Source of the DNA: Chromatiales bacterium
Lineage (GTDB): Bacteria > Pseudomonadota > Gammaproteobacteria > UBA6429
Reading direction: 5' to 3'
NCBI GenBank assembly: GCA_027076405.1
Contig: JALTJN010000362.1
Span: forward strand, 434,001-498,000
Length of the DNA: 64,000 bases
In this document: positions 52,958 through 60,249 of the stretch, piece by piece
How positions within the stretch are numbered: position 1 is the stretch's first letter
Layout of the letters: each line of letters starts with the position of its first letter
Notes under the pieces: generated by a model
The model's database searches: none
What the model was told of the DNA's origin: nothing
What the model saw: the letters and a program-made list of their open reading frames with translations, nothing else
Program-made: the position numbers and the translations under genes

Positions 52958-53512
52958 ATGCCTAAACTTGTGTTTCATGCCGTAAATCCAGAATACATAC
53001 CGGATGATATTCCTAATATAGTCAATAAGTTACAAGAGTCCGGCTTTTTAGGTGAAAAATGGCAGAGTCCGGAAACGGTTTCTGGAGAAAGATATTTGAT
53101 TGGTGACGCCTTTTTAAGCTTGGTGACGTTTATGGGCTGTGCGCCGGCCATTGAGCTTGAACCCATTGCCGAACAACCAGGGTCAACCGAATTTTGTCAT
53201 ATCGAAATCGAATCTCTTAAACCTGTGGCGGAATTTATTCGCGGCAGTGATCATCTTATTTCTCGATGTCCACATTGCCGGCATCGGCATGTTGGCTGGG
53301 AAAAGTTGCCTGATAATTTATTGTATTCATGTGATAAATGTCAGGTTGAAACGCATCTTTCTGAATATGACTGGAAAAATACAGCCGGGTGCGGGCGGTT
53401 TTTTATTTCGTTACACGGTATTTATCCGCAAGAAGCTATTCCTACTTCAACTTTATTGCAAACATTCAAAAATATGAGTGACACTGAATGGGATTATTTT
53501 TATATTCAATAA
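52958..53512 (+). CDS. zinc-ribbon conserved hypothetical protein, 184 aa
   Basis: The product is not identified. A 184-residue protein with a central zinc ribbon: CPHCRHRHVGW followed 20 residues on by CDKCQVETH. The last part has TAGCGRFFISLHGIYPQEAIP. No membrane segment. The start at 52958 is the first ATG of a plain MPKLVFHAV N-terminus. Divergent from the preceding gene. Confidence 0.65.
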   Translation: MPKLVFHAVNPEYIPDDIPNIVNKLQESGFLGEKWQSPETVSGERYLIGDAFLSLVTFMGCAPAIELEPIAEQPGSTEFCHIEIESLKPVAEFIRGSDHLISRCPHCRHRHVGWEKLPDNLLYSCDKCQVETHLSEYDWKNTAGCGRFFISLHGIYPQEAIPTSTLLQTFKNMSDTEWDYFYIQ

Positions 53513-53681
53513 ATTTTTATTCAATAGTGTTGACTCTTTTTAGAACTAGGCGCAGACTCGCGCTCATGATAATTTCAATGCACAAACCAGTAATTCGTGT
53601 GGCACGTAAACTCGCGTGGCATTGTGACTGTGTGCTTATGGAAAAAATTATCAACTAAATTTAATCGGTAAACGTTTTTCT

Positions 53682-53717
53682 AAAGGCCACAGTTTTAAAA
53701 GAACTGTGGCCTTTTTT
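53682..53717 (+). terminator. strong rho-independent terminator
   Basis: Stem AAAGGCCACAGTT / AACTGTGGCCTTT with a loop of about 8 bases, followed by a T run. It sits 170 bases after the zinc-ribbon gene, farther than usual, so it could end a separate short transcript. Confidence 0.93.
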
Positions 53718-53764
53718 GTTTAGGGCGATTAAATATTTAAATATAAGTCATCATGGAGAGAAAG

Positions 53765-54649
53765 ATGTCAGTTCCACTCGCATATATCGGCGTTATTATA
53801 ATTTGGTCTACTACACCGCTTGCCATTAAATGGAGCGGTGGTGATTCCGGATTTTTATTTGGCGTAACAGCCAGAATGTTGATCGGTTTATTATTTAGCA
53901 GTGTATTAATTATGCTGTTATCACGTCGTCGTATACCGTGGGATGCGCATGCGCGAAAGATATACTTTGTTGCCGGCATTGCCATTTATGGTGCGATGTT
54001 AAGTGTTTACTGGGGCTCACAATATATCTCATCGGGTTTTATTTCTGTTATCTTTGGTTTAAACCCGATTGTCACCGGTATTATGGCAGCATTGTGGCTT
54101 AATGAACGTAGTTTAACTGTTGCCAAAATGGTCGGTATCGTTTTCGGTGTTTGTGGTTTAGCGGTGATTTTTAGTCAGGCTATCCAGCTTGGCAGCCATG
54201 CTGTTATTGGGATAGCAGCGGTATGTCTATCAGTTTTTCTCCATTCGCTGAGTAGTGTCTGGTTTAAAAAATTCGACATTAAATTAACTGCTCTGGAAAT
54301 TACTCATGGAGGCCTGATGGTTAGCGTTCCCTTATACTTGTTAACCTGGTTTATTTTACAGGGAACATGGCCGGAAAACTTTAGTCAGCGTGGACTCGGG
54401 TCGATAGTTTATTTAGGACTTTTTGGCTCTGTATTGGGCTTTGTCATGTTTTATTATGTTTTAAAGCATGTGGATGTCAGCCGGGTTTCATTAATAACCT
54501 TGATAACACCTGTTGTTGCTTTGTTTTTAGGTTATGCTTTAAATAATGAAGTTTTAAATATTCGCGTTTGGTTAGGCACAGGGCTGATTTTATTAGGAAT
54601 GAGTTTTTATCAATGGAGTGATAAGTTCCTGCGCCGTATAAATGTATAG
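53765..54649 (+). CDS. EamA/DMT-superfamily transporter
   Basis: 294 residues with about ten hydrophobic helices in the two five-helix EamA halves (for example YIGVIIIWSTTPLAIKWSGG and LGLFGSVLGFVMFYYVLKHV). The conserved loop region is in GFISVIFGLNPIVTGIMAALWL. The drug/metabolite transporters of this family export amino acids or metabolites; the substrate is unknown. The ATG at 53765 is chosen because GGAGAGAAAG lies before it; an ATG 12 bases earlier is also open. Confidence 0.87.
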   Translation: MSVPLAYIGVIIIWSTTPLAIKWSGGDSGFLFGVTARMLIGLLFSSVLIMLLSRRRIPWDAHARKIYFVAGIAIYGAMLSVYWGSQYISSGFISVIFGLNPIVTGIMAALWLNERSLTVAKMVGIVFGVCGLAVIFSQAIQLGSHAVIGIAAVCLSVFLHSLSSVWFKKFDIKLTALEITHGGLMVSVPLYLLTWFILQGTWPENFSQRGLGSIVYLGLFGSVLGFVMFYYVLKHVDVSRVSLITLITPVVALFLGYALNNEVLNIRVWLGTGLILLGMSFYQWSDKFLRRINV

Positions 54650-54668
54650 TTAATAATGAGGAGTTTGC

Positions 54669-56021
54669 ATGTCACGTTTTCTTGTCCTTATCAGTACTGT
54701 TTTAATACTAACGTCGTGTTCAAGTGAAAGTGATCGTTTAGATAAAATTAAAGCTAAAGGAAAGTTAATTGTGGTAACCCGCAATGCGGCAACCACTTAT
54801 TATGAATCGCGTGAAGGTTTTATGGGCATTGAATATGAGCTTGCTAAAGCCTTCGCAGATTCTTTGGGGGTTGAAGTACAATTTATTCTTAAAGAAGATG
54901 TTTCCGATATCTTGAGCGCTGTTGAAAAGGGGGATGTAGATTTTGCAGCGGCAGGCTTAACTCATACAGATTTACGTGAAGAAAAATTTATATTCGGCCC
55001 AACTTATCAAATGGTAACACAACAGGTAGTATGCCGACGCGGTGGCACGCGGGCAAAAACCTTTAAAGATTTAGTCGGTATCAATATTAAAGTGCCTCTT
55101 CATAGTAGTTATGTCGAGCAGCTACATAAAATAAAAAAAATTCATCCTGAATTAAACTGGCAAGAGATTGATGGTACGGACACTGAATCTTTGTTAGAAG
55201 ATGTCTGGCGAAAAAAAATAGATTGCACGATTGCTGATTCAAATATTGTTGCGGTTAACCGCCGCTATTTTCCTGAATTATCCGTTCGTTTTGATATTAA
55301 TGATCCTGAACCGCTTGCATGGGTGCTACCCAAAGGTGCTGCTGATTTACAATCAGAATTAGAATCATGGTTTGAGCAGCAAATGGATACCGGTAAACTC
55401 GGTGAGGTGATGCATCACTACTATGGTTATATTGAGAGTTTTGATTATGTTGATACCCGAGCTTACCAACGAAAAATAAAATCACTCTTACCAAAATATC
55501 AAACGGCTTTTAAACGTGCGGCACAAAAATATAAAGTTAGCTGGACATTGTTAGCCGCACAAGCTTATCAGGAATCACATTGGCGAGCTTACGCAAAGAG
55601 CCCAACCGGTGTACGCGGTATGATGATGCTGACACGTACCACAGCAAAAGAATTAGGCATTAAAAACCGTTTGGATCCGCAAGCAAGTATTATGGGCGGC
55701 GCTTATTACTTAAATAAGCTACGTAAACGGTTGCCGGAAACAGTCACAGAACCCGATCGCACATGGACAGCGTTAGCCGCATATAATGTTGGTATGGGAC
55801 ATATTTGGGATGCGCGTAAATTAGCAAAACAGCTTGGAAAAGATCCTGACCATTGGCAGGATTTGTCAAACGTGTTACCGCTCCTCACCAAGAAAAAATA
55901 TTATAAAAAATTAAAACATGGTTATGCGCGCGGTTTTGAGCCGGTAAGTTACGTAAAAAATATTCGTAACTATCAGGACATTCTGGAAAAGCTTATGAAA
56001 GAAAATTCACTCTGGCAATAA
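54669..56021 (+). CDS. mltF: membrane-bound lytic murein transglycosylase MltF
   Basis: 450 residues. Lipoprotein signal with lipobox LTSC (Cys17). A periplasmic solute-binding-like regulatory domain spans about 30-265 (GIEYELAKAFADSLGVEVQF, DFAAAGLTHTDLREEKF). A lytic transglycosylase domain spans about 280-430, with catalytic Glu in QAYQESHWRAYAKSPTG, then GVRGMMMLTRTTAKELG and AAYNVGMGHIWDA. The order is exactly that of E. coli MltF. GAGGAG precedes the ATG. With slt it is the second lytic transglycosylase in the window. Confidence 0.95.
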   Translation: MSRFLVLISTVLILTSCSSESDRLDKIKAKGKLIVVTRNAATTYYESREGFMGIEYELAKAFADSLGVEVQFILKEDVSDILSAVEKGDVDFAAAGLTHTDLREEKFIFGPTYQMVTQQVVCRRGGTRAKTFKDLVGINIKVPLHSSYVEQLHKIKKIHPELNWQEIDGTDTESLLEDVWRKKIDCTIADSNIVAVNRRYFPELSVRFDINDPEPLAWVLPKGAADLQSELESWFEQQMDTGKLGEVMHHYYGYIESFDYVDTRAYQRKIKSLLPKYQTAFKRAAQKYKVSWTLLAAQAYQESHWRAYAKSPTGVRGMMMLTRTTAKELGIKNRLDPQASIMGGAYYLNKLRKRLPETVTEPDRTWTALAAYNVGMGHIWDARKLAKQLGKDPDHWQDLSNVLPLLTKKKYYKKLKHGYARGFEPVSYVKNIRNYQDILEKLMKENSLWQ

Positions 56022-56028
56022 TATTTCG

Positions 56029-57255
56029 TTAACTTTTATAATTTTCATCAACATAGTCAGCAACAATTTTCTGAAATTCTTCAGCAATATTGTCACCTTT
56101 TAATGTTACAGTTTTTACGCCATCAACATATACCGGTGCAACGGGTTTTTCACCTGTACCAGGTAAGCTGATACCGATATTGGCATGTTTACTTTCACCG
56201 GGGCCGTTTACAACACAACCCATTACTGCAACATTCATATCTTCAACACCCGGATGGGTTTCGTGCCATTTTGGCATTTCATTGCGCAGGTAGCTTTGAA
56301 TATCCTGAGCCAGAGTCTGGAAATAAGTACTTGAGGTACGACCACAACCGGGACAGGCAACTACTTGTGGCGTGAATGAACGTAGCCCCATGGTTTGCAA
56401 TATTTCCTGAGCCACAATCACTTCCTTACATCGGTCACCGTGTGGTTCAGGTGTCAATGAAATTCGAATTGTGTCTCCGATACCTTCTTGTAATAAAATA
56501 GCCAGTGCTGCGGTTGAGGCAACAATCCCCTTTGAACCCATTCCGGCTTCAGTGAGTCCCAAATGTAATGCATAATCACAGGCTTTTGACAGGTCACGAT
56601 ACACGCTAATGAGATCCTGAACGCTGCTCATTTTTACTGAAAGAATAATTTTATTTTTTGCTAATCCAAGTGCCTCGGCTTGTTGTGCACTTTCCAAAGC
56701 AGAGGTGACCATGGCCTTGTGCATAATTTCATTGGGCTCTAGTGGCTGCGCAAGTTGACTATTTTCATCCATAATACGGGCGAGTAATGCCTGATCCAGA
56801 CTACCCCAATTCACGCCAATCCTTACCGGTTTGTCATTTTTAATTGCCACCTCAATCATGCTGGCATACTGATCATCGCGTTTTTTACCCTTGCCAACAT
56901 TGCCCGGATTAATTCGGTATTTTGCCAGTGCCTGACCACATTCGGGATAATCATTGAGTAATTTATGGCCATTAAAATGAAAGTCACCAACCAGCGGTAC
57001 AAAACACCCTTGGCGGTCTAAATCGGAACGGATTTTAGGCACCGCTTCGGCAGCATCGGCTGAATTAACCGTAATTCGTACCAGTTCTGAGCCTGCATTT
57101 GCTAATTCCATCACTTGTTTAACCGTGCTGTAAACATCGGCTGTGTCAGTGTTGGTCATAGATTGCACAACAATGGGGGCATCGCCACCAACAATAACAG
57201 TGTGTTCAGTCGTGCCAATGTGGACAGGTATTGTCTTGCGAGAATTAATAGTCAT
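56029..57255 (-). CDS. ispG: flavodoxin-dependent HMBPP synthase IspG (GcpE)
   Basis: 408-residue enzyme converting MEcPP to HMBPP in the non-mevalonate isoprenoid pathway. The [4Fe-4S] ligands are two Cys in [10 protein letters not shown] and one in [18 protein letters not shown]. The barrel start has [13 protein letters not shown] and [10 protein letters not shown]. Length exceeds E. coli IspG (372) by a few insertions, as in several other proteobacteria. It converges on mltF with 7 bases between the stops. Confidence 0.95.
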   Translation of the reverse strand: MTINSRKTIPVHIGTTEHTVIVGGDAPIVVQSMTNTDTADVYSTVKQVMELANAGSELVRITVNSADAAEAVPKIRSDLDRQGCFVPLVGDFHFNGHKLLNDYPECGQALAKYRINPGNVGKGKKRDDQYASMIEVAIKNDKPVRIGVNWGSLDQALLARIMDENSQLAQPLEPNEIMHKAMVTSALESAQQAEALGLAKNKIILSVKMSSVQDLISVYRDLSKACDYALHLGLTEAGMGSKGIVASTAALAILLQEGIGDTIRISLTPEPHGDRCKEVIVAQEILQTMGLRSFTPQVVACPGCGRTSSTYFQTLAQDIQSYLRNEMPKWHETHPGVEDMNVAVMGCVVNGPGESKHANIGISLPGTGEKPVAPVYVDGVKTVTLKGDNIAEEFQKIVADYVDENYKS

Positions 57256-57433
57256 CTTAAAACCGTGAAATTAACAAATTTAAGCTCGAATCATAGCATT
57301 TTTATTTGAGACAGGATTGTTTGAAGATCGAAAAATAGAAGAACTTGTAGAAATAAAATATAATGGCCGGATTCAAAATATATTTAATACATTCAACAGG
57401 ACGTCATCATTCGTCCATTTAGGGGAAGGCAAG

Positions 57434-58276
57434 ATGAGTAAGCAGTCAGGACAAAATAAACCAACCATGGCCGAACAGGCTGATCGCCATGCGTTATACC
57501 AAGAGTCCGTTCAATTCCCCGAAGCCGAAGTTGATTTCATGAGCAAAACGTTCCAGAAATTACGTGGCCGTAAAGCCATCAGCATGAAAGAAGACTTTTG
57601 TGGCACCGCATACCTTGCGACAGAATGGTGTAAAAGTGACCCGGAACGTACTGCAATCGGGGTTGATTTTGATGGCCCAACGCTAGAGTGGGGCAAAAAG
57701 CACAACCTCGAAGCAGCCGGTGAAGATGTTGCCAAGCGTATTCAATTAATCGAAGATGATGTTCGCATTAAAACAGATAAAGTGGATATAACTTGTGCCT
57801 TTAACTTTAGTTACTGCCTGTTTGAAAAACGCGATGAACTCATTAACTACTTTAAAATTGCCCGTGAAAGTTTAAATGACGACGGTATACTCGTTTTAGA
57901 TTTATTCGGCGGAACAGAATGTGCCGACGTACTCGAAGAAGAAACCGAACTCGAAGATCAAAACGCAACCTACATCTGGGAACATGTTTCGTTCAACCCG
58001 ATAGATAATCACATGGAATGCGCCATTCATTTTGAATTTGATGATGGCTCACGCATGGACGAAGCCTTTACTTATTGCTGGCGTTTATGGGCAATCCCCG
58101 AGATTTTAGAATTACTTGAAGAAGCAGGTTACAGTAAAAGCCGCGTATTCTGGGAAGAGTATGTTGAGTCAGACGACGAAGACGATGATGAACTAGAAGG
58201 CACTGGTGAATACTACGAAACCACAGAAGTTGAAAATCAGGAATCGTGGATGATCTATATCGTCGCAGAAAAATAG
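57434..58276 (+). CDS. class I SAM-dependent methyltransferase, acidic C-terminus
   Basis: 280-residue Rossmann-fold methyltransferase. The SAM-binding segment is DFCGTAYLATEWCK and the following GVDFDGPTLEWG. The next strand is DITCAFNFSYCLFE and the post-motif is DDGILVLDLFGG. A strongly acidic stretch (ESDDEDDDELEGTGEYYETTEVE) lies near the end before a final strand. Substrate unknown. The start at 57434 is set by AGGGGAAGG just before; the frame extends upstream to 57317 without a site. Confidence 0.83.
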   Translation: MSKQSGQNKPTMAEQADRHALYQESVQFPEAEVDFMSKTFQKLRGRKAISMKEDFCGTAYLATEWCKSDPERTAIGVDFDGPTLEWGKKHNLEAAGEDVAKRIQLIEDDVRIKTDKVDITCAFNFSYCLFEKRDELINYFKIARESLNDDGILVLDLFGGTECADVLEEETELEDQNATYIWEHVSFNPIDNHMECAIHFEFDDGSRMDEAFTYCWRLWAIPEILELLEEAGYSKSRVFWEEYVESDDEDDDELEGTGEYYETTEVENQESWMIYIVAEK

Positions 58277-58335
58277 GCTTGTTTGTAGGTCGGCATGAAT
58301 GCCGGCGCAGTATCAATATTTTATATGGACTTAAA

Positions 58336-58509
58336 ATGAAAATACTTTTTGCAGTTATTACCTTACTCACCATAACCGCCTGTAGCCAACAGGCGGTTTA
58401 TAATATGCTACATGAAAGAGAAAGGCAGTTATGTATTGAACAAGGGCGTACAGATTGCCCGCGTGCAGAAAGTTACGAAAAATATAAACAACAAAGAGAT
58501 GAAATGTAG
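58336..58509 (+). CDS. small lipoprotein, 57 aa
   Basis: 57 residues (MKILFAVITLLTITACSQQA...). The hydrophobic signal with the lipobox TITAC places Cys16 as the lipidated residue. The short mature part is polar with two more Cys (QLCIEQGRTDCPRAESYEKY). The upstream frame to 58246 overlaps the methyltransferase gene and is ignored. A palindrome CGGCAT-GA-ATGCCG (58291-58304) lies before the start. Function unknown. Confidence 0.68.
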   Translation: MKILFAVITLLTITACSQQAVYNMLHERERQLCIEQGRTDCPRAESYEKYKQQRDEM

Positions 58510-58579
58510 CCTGATTATCTTTTTTTTTTGCATCATCAAAGTTAGGTTTCAATGAAATAAGGAGCAATGTTGAATTTGT

Positions 58580-59254
58580 TTAGATTTTCCGGCTACTGGC
58601 TTTAAAAAATAAAACATTACCAACTTGTTTAATAGACACTTCATTAAACCCGCTATGTAACAGTTCTTCTAATTCATCTTTTTTATCTTGAATATTATTA
58701 AAAATCCCCGACCTGTTATAGGCATCCATAACAACTTTTGCCATAAAATTCTGTTTTGTATCATAAATGGCCGTAGAACCAAAAATAGAACCATCATCAG
58801 TTAGATGATTGCCCAAATTTAATAAAGCCAGTCCTTTTGATTTAAAATCACCAGGTACACAGTGCAGTACGAAATTAAGCCCTATACTTTTAAATTTTCT
58901 GTTTTGTAAAGGCAAGGGTTCTAATATATTCGCCTTATAGATAGTTGCTTCTATTGGCTTAATATTTTTCTGAGTAGATTCCAGACAGTTTTCACTTAGA
59001 TCAAGCAGAGATAAATCTTGAATCTTTCCAGCATCGCTACACTTTTTAAGCAAAAATCCGGTGCCAGCACCTACTTCTAAATGATTTTTAGATAGATTGT
59101 CTAAGTAAAAATCAATGATTAATTTTGATGGGCATCTGAAAAATAGGGGTGAAACACATTTGAATACATATAAATCATAAACCGATAATAAAATCTTGCT
59201 GTAAACTTTTACTGCCTTATGTGCTTTAGCATGAGTATCGTTAATCGTTTCCAT
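58580..59254 (-). CDS. class I SAM-dependent methyltransferase
   Basis: 224 residues. The SAM-binding motif is HLEVGAGTGFLLKKCSDAG, followed by SLLDLSENCLE (acidic ribose contact) and NILEPLPLQNRKFKSIGLNFVLHCVPG. It resembles UbiE/Menaquinone-type or small-molecule methyltransferases; the substrate is unknown. AGGA lies 9 bases before the ATG. It lies at the left end of the minus-strand accessory island, with the 91-bp palindrome just upstream of its start. Confidence 0.82.
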   Translation of the reverse strand: METINDTHAKAHKAVKVYSKILLSVYDLYVFKCVSPLFFRCPSKLIIDFYLDNLSKNHLEVGAGTGFLLKKCSDAGKIQDLSLLDLSENCLESTQKNIKPIEATIYKANILEPLPLQNRKFKSIGLNFVLHCVPGDFKSKGLALLNLGNHLTDDGSIFGSTAIYDTKQNFMAKVVMDAYNRSGIFNNIQDKKDELEELLHSGFNEVSIKQVGNVLFFKASSRKI

Positions 59255-59280
59255 GTAACTGAGTCCTTGTTTTGTTATGA

Positions 59281-59371
59281 GTTAAGAATTAATCGGGGTC
59301 AGAACACAATTATTGCTAATATTAGGAACAATTGTGATCTGACCCTGATTTTCAGCATGTTAATTCTTAAC
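59281..59371. repeat. 91-bp REP/RAYT-type palindrome
   Basis: Outer arms GTTAAGAATTA (59281-59291) and TAATTCTTAAC (59361-59371) are perfect inverted repeats. Inner arms GGGGTCAGAACACAATT (59295-59311) and AATTGTGATCTGACCC (59330-59345) match with one mismatch. The GGGGTCAGA...TCTGACCCC pattern is typical of the flanks of REP-associated tyrosine transposase elements. No transposase is present, so this is a solo or non-autonomous copy. Its right arm encodes the last codons and stop of the neighbouring 74-aa gene. Confidence 0.75.
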
Positions 59372-59584
59372 TTTTTTTGCGGCCAGATAGAATATATACG
59401 AAAGTATAATAGATGATATTATATATGCAGGCAAAGTTGTCGTTAGCATTAGAAGACTGCTATCAACTCGATGCTCTTCAGACATAAAAGGGGTAGCTTG
59501 AGTAATAAAGGAATAATTATAAATCCCAAAATTGATTATAAAGCACAGAATTGAAAGAGCAGAATATGTAAATACTGTTTTCAT
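59360..59584 (-). CDS. small membrane protein, candidate immunity to Tae4
   Basis: 74 residues with two hydrophobic helices (about 5-24 and 47-68) joined by a polar loop with EEHR and a basic KKVKN tail. Positive-inside reasoning puts the loop in the periplasm, where Tae4 acts. GGGAGG lies 11 bases before the ATG. It starts 3 bases after the Tae4 stop, the position where an immunity gene is expected. It does not look like classical Tai4, which is a soluble periplasmic protein with a signal peptide. Immunity is inferred from position and topology only. Confidence 0.62.
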   Translation of the reverse strand: MKTVFTYSALSILCFIINFGIYNYSFITQATPFMSEEHRVDSSLLMLTTTLPAYIISSIILSYIFYLAAKKVKN

Positions 59585-59587
59585 GAT

Positions 59588-60097
59588 TTATTTAACCTCC
59601 CAGAACCATATTTCTTTTGATTTATTTAAGTCACTTACACGACCTAAAAACTCTAATATACTTCGAGTAAACATAGATGAGCTTGTTATTTCGTCTTTGT
59701 TCCAAAGATCGATATGATCACCGCTACGATTTTGGAATGTTTCCTTGTCTCGTTGCCAGTAATCTTTAAAATAGATGACGCCAGTTTTATCTTTTAGTAA
59801 AGTTTGAAATGATCCTGAATTTACCTTTACTGCTTTTGTAAAACCATTTGGTGTATTTAATTTTAGAGCCTTTGCCATTTCTTCTGCTCTAATAATATGT
59901 TTCTTACCACTGTGTGACCAGCATTTATCTGCTTTTAAATGGCTTATATCTATTCCTGACCTGATAAAGCATTCACTTAGTAGAATTGCACAGTAATTTT
60001 CAAAAGATGTATCAGATGTTTTCTGTCTGTTTCTGCATTTTTTTTGGACAGGATCTTTTTGTGGGAAGTTTTTCCATAATGTATTAAAAGTTATCAT
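59588..60097 (-). CDS. tae4: Tae4-type peptidoglycan amidase effector
   Basis: 169 residues matching the Tae4 family of type VI secretion amidase effectors, which cleave the D-iGlu-mDAP bond in peptidoglycan cross-links. Marks are the F-x-x-LW-x-x-FP N-terminus (FNTLWKNFP), the nucleophile Cys36 in SFENYCAILLSECFIRSG, CWSHSGKKHIIRAEEMA, TGVIYFKDYWQRD and SGDHIDLWN with His128, and the IWFWEVK ending. No signal peptide and no other type VI genes are visible, so it is an orphan here. AAGGA lies before the ATG. It starts about 60 bases after the attC-like site. Confidence 0.85.
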   Translation of the reverse strand: MITFNTLWKNFPQKDPVQKKCRNRQKTSDTSFENYCAILLSECFIRSGIDISHLKADKCWSHSGKKHIIRAEEMAKALKLNTPNGFTKAVKVNSGSFQTLLKDKTGVIYFKDYWQRDKETFQNRSGDHIDLWNKDEITSSSMFTRSILEFLGRVSDLNKSKEIWFWEVK

Positions 60098-60153
60098 AAC
60101 TATTCCTTTGTTTAATAAATGATTTCCATATTGTGTTGAGATTATTTTTAAAT

Positions 60154-60249
60154 GCTAACGCCTTGCTAACAGGCAATTTAAAGGGTGGCGTTTTTGCGAA
60201 AGCAAAACAAGTGCGCTTTGAATTGTCCGCTGGAGCTACTTGTTAGCCC
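60154..60249 (-). mobile_element. integron attC-like site of the Hachiman cassette
   Basis: 96-bp imperfect palindrome read in the direction of hamB. R'' box GGGCTAAC (60249-60242), which includes the end of hamB, and R' box GCGTTAGC (60161-60154). Inner arms GGCAATTTAAAG (60172-60183) and CTTTGAATTGTCC (60216-60228, plus-strand reading) pair with one mismatch and one bulged base. The middle holds a small hairpin around TTTTTGCGAAAGCAAAA. The R boxes deviate in the variable positions from the GTTRRRY consensus but have the GTTAGC form common in chromosomal integrons. The hamB stop lies inside the site, as usual for cassettes. Confidence 0.85.

Noticed and set aside
53566..53658. 30-codon frame before the terminator at 53682
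   Set aside because: No ribosome binding site and no recognisable peptide.
58291..58304. CGGCAT-GA-ATGCCG palindrome as terminator
   Set aside because: Stem only 6 bp and no T tract; more likely part of a REP-like repeat or a chance palindrome.
59360..59448. Second attC at the end of the 74-aa gene (ATGCTAAC on the minus strand pairs with GTTAGCAT at 60159-60152)
   Set aside because: The 8-bp match is striking, but the site would lie inside the coding region, the arms pair poorly and no proper R' box is seen; left as chance unless a covariance search supports it.
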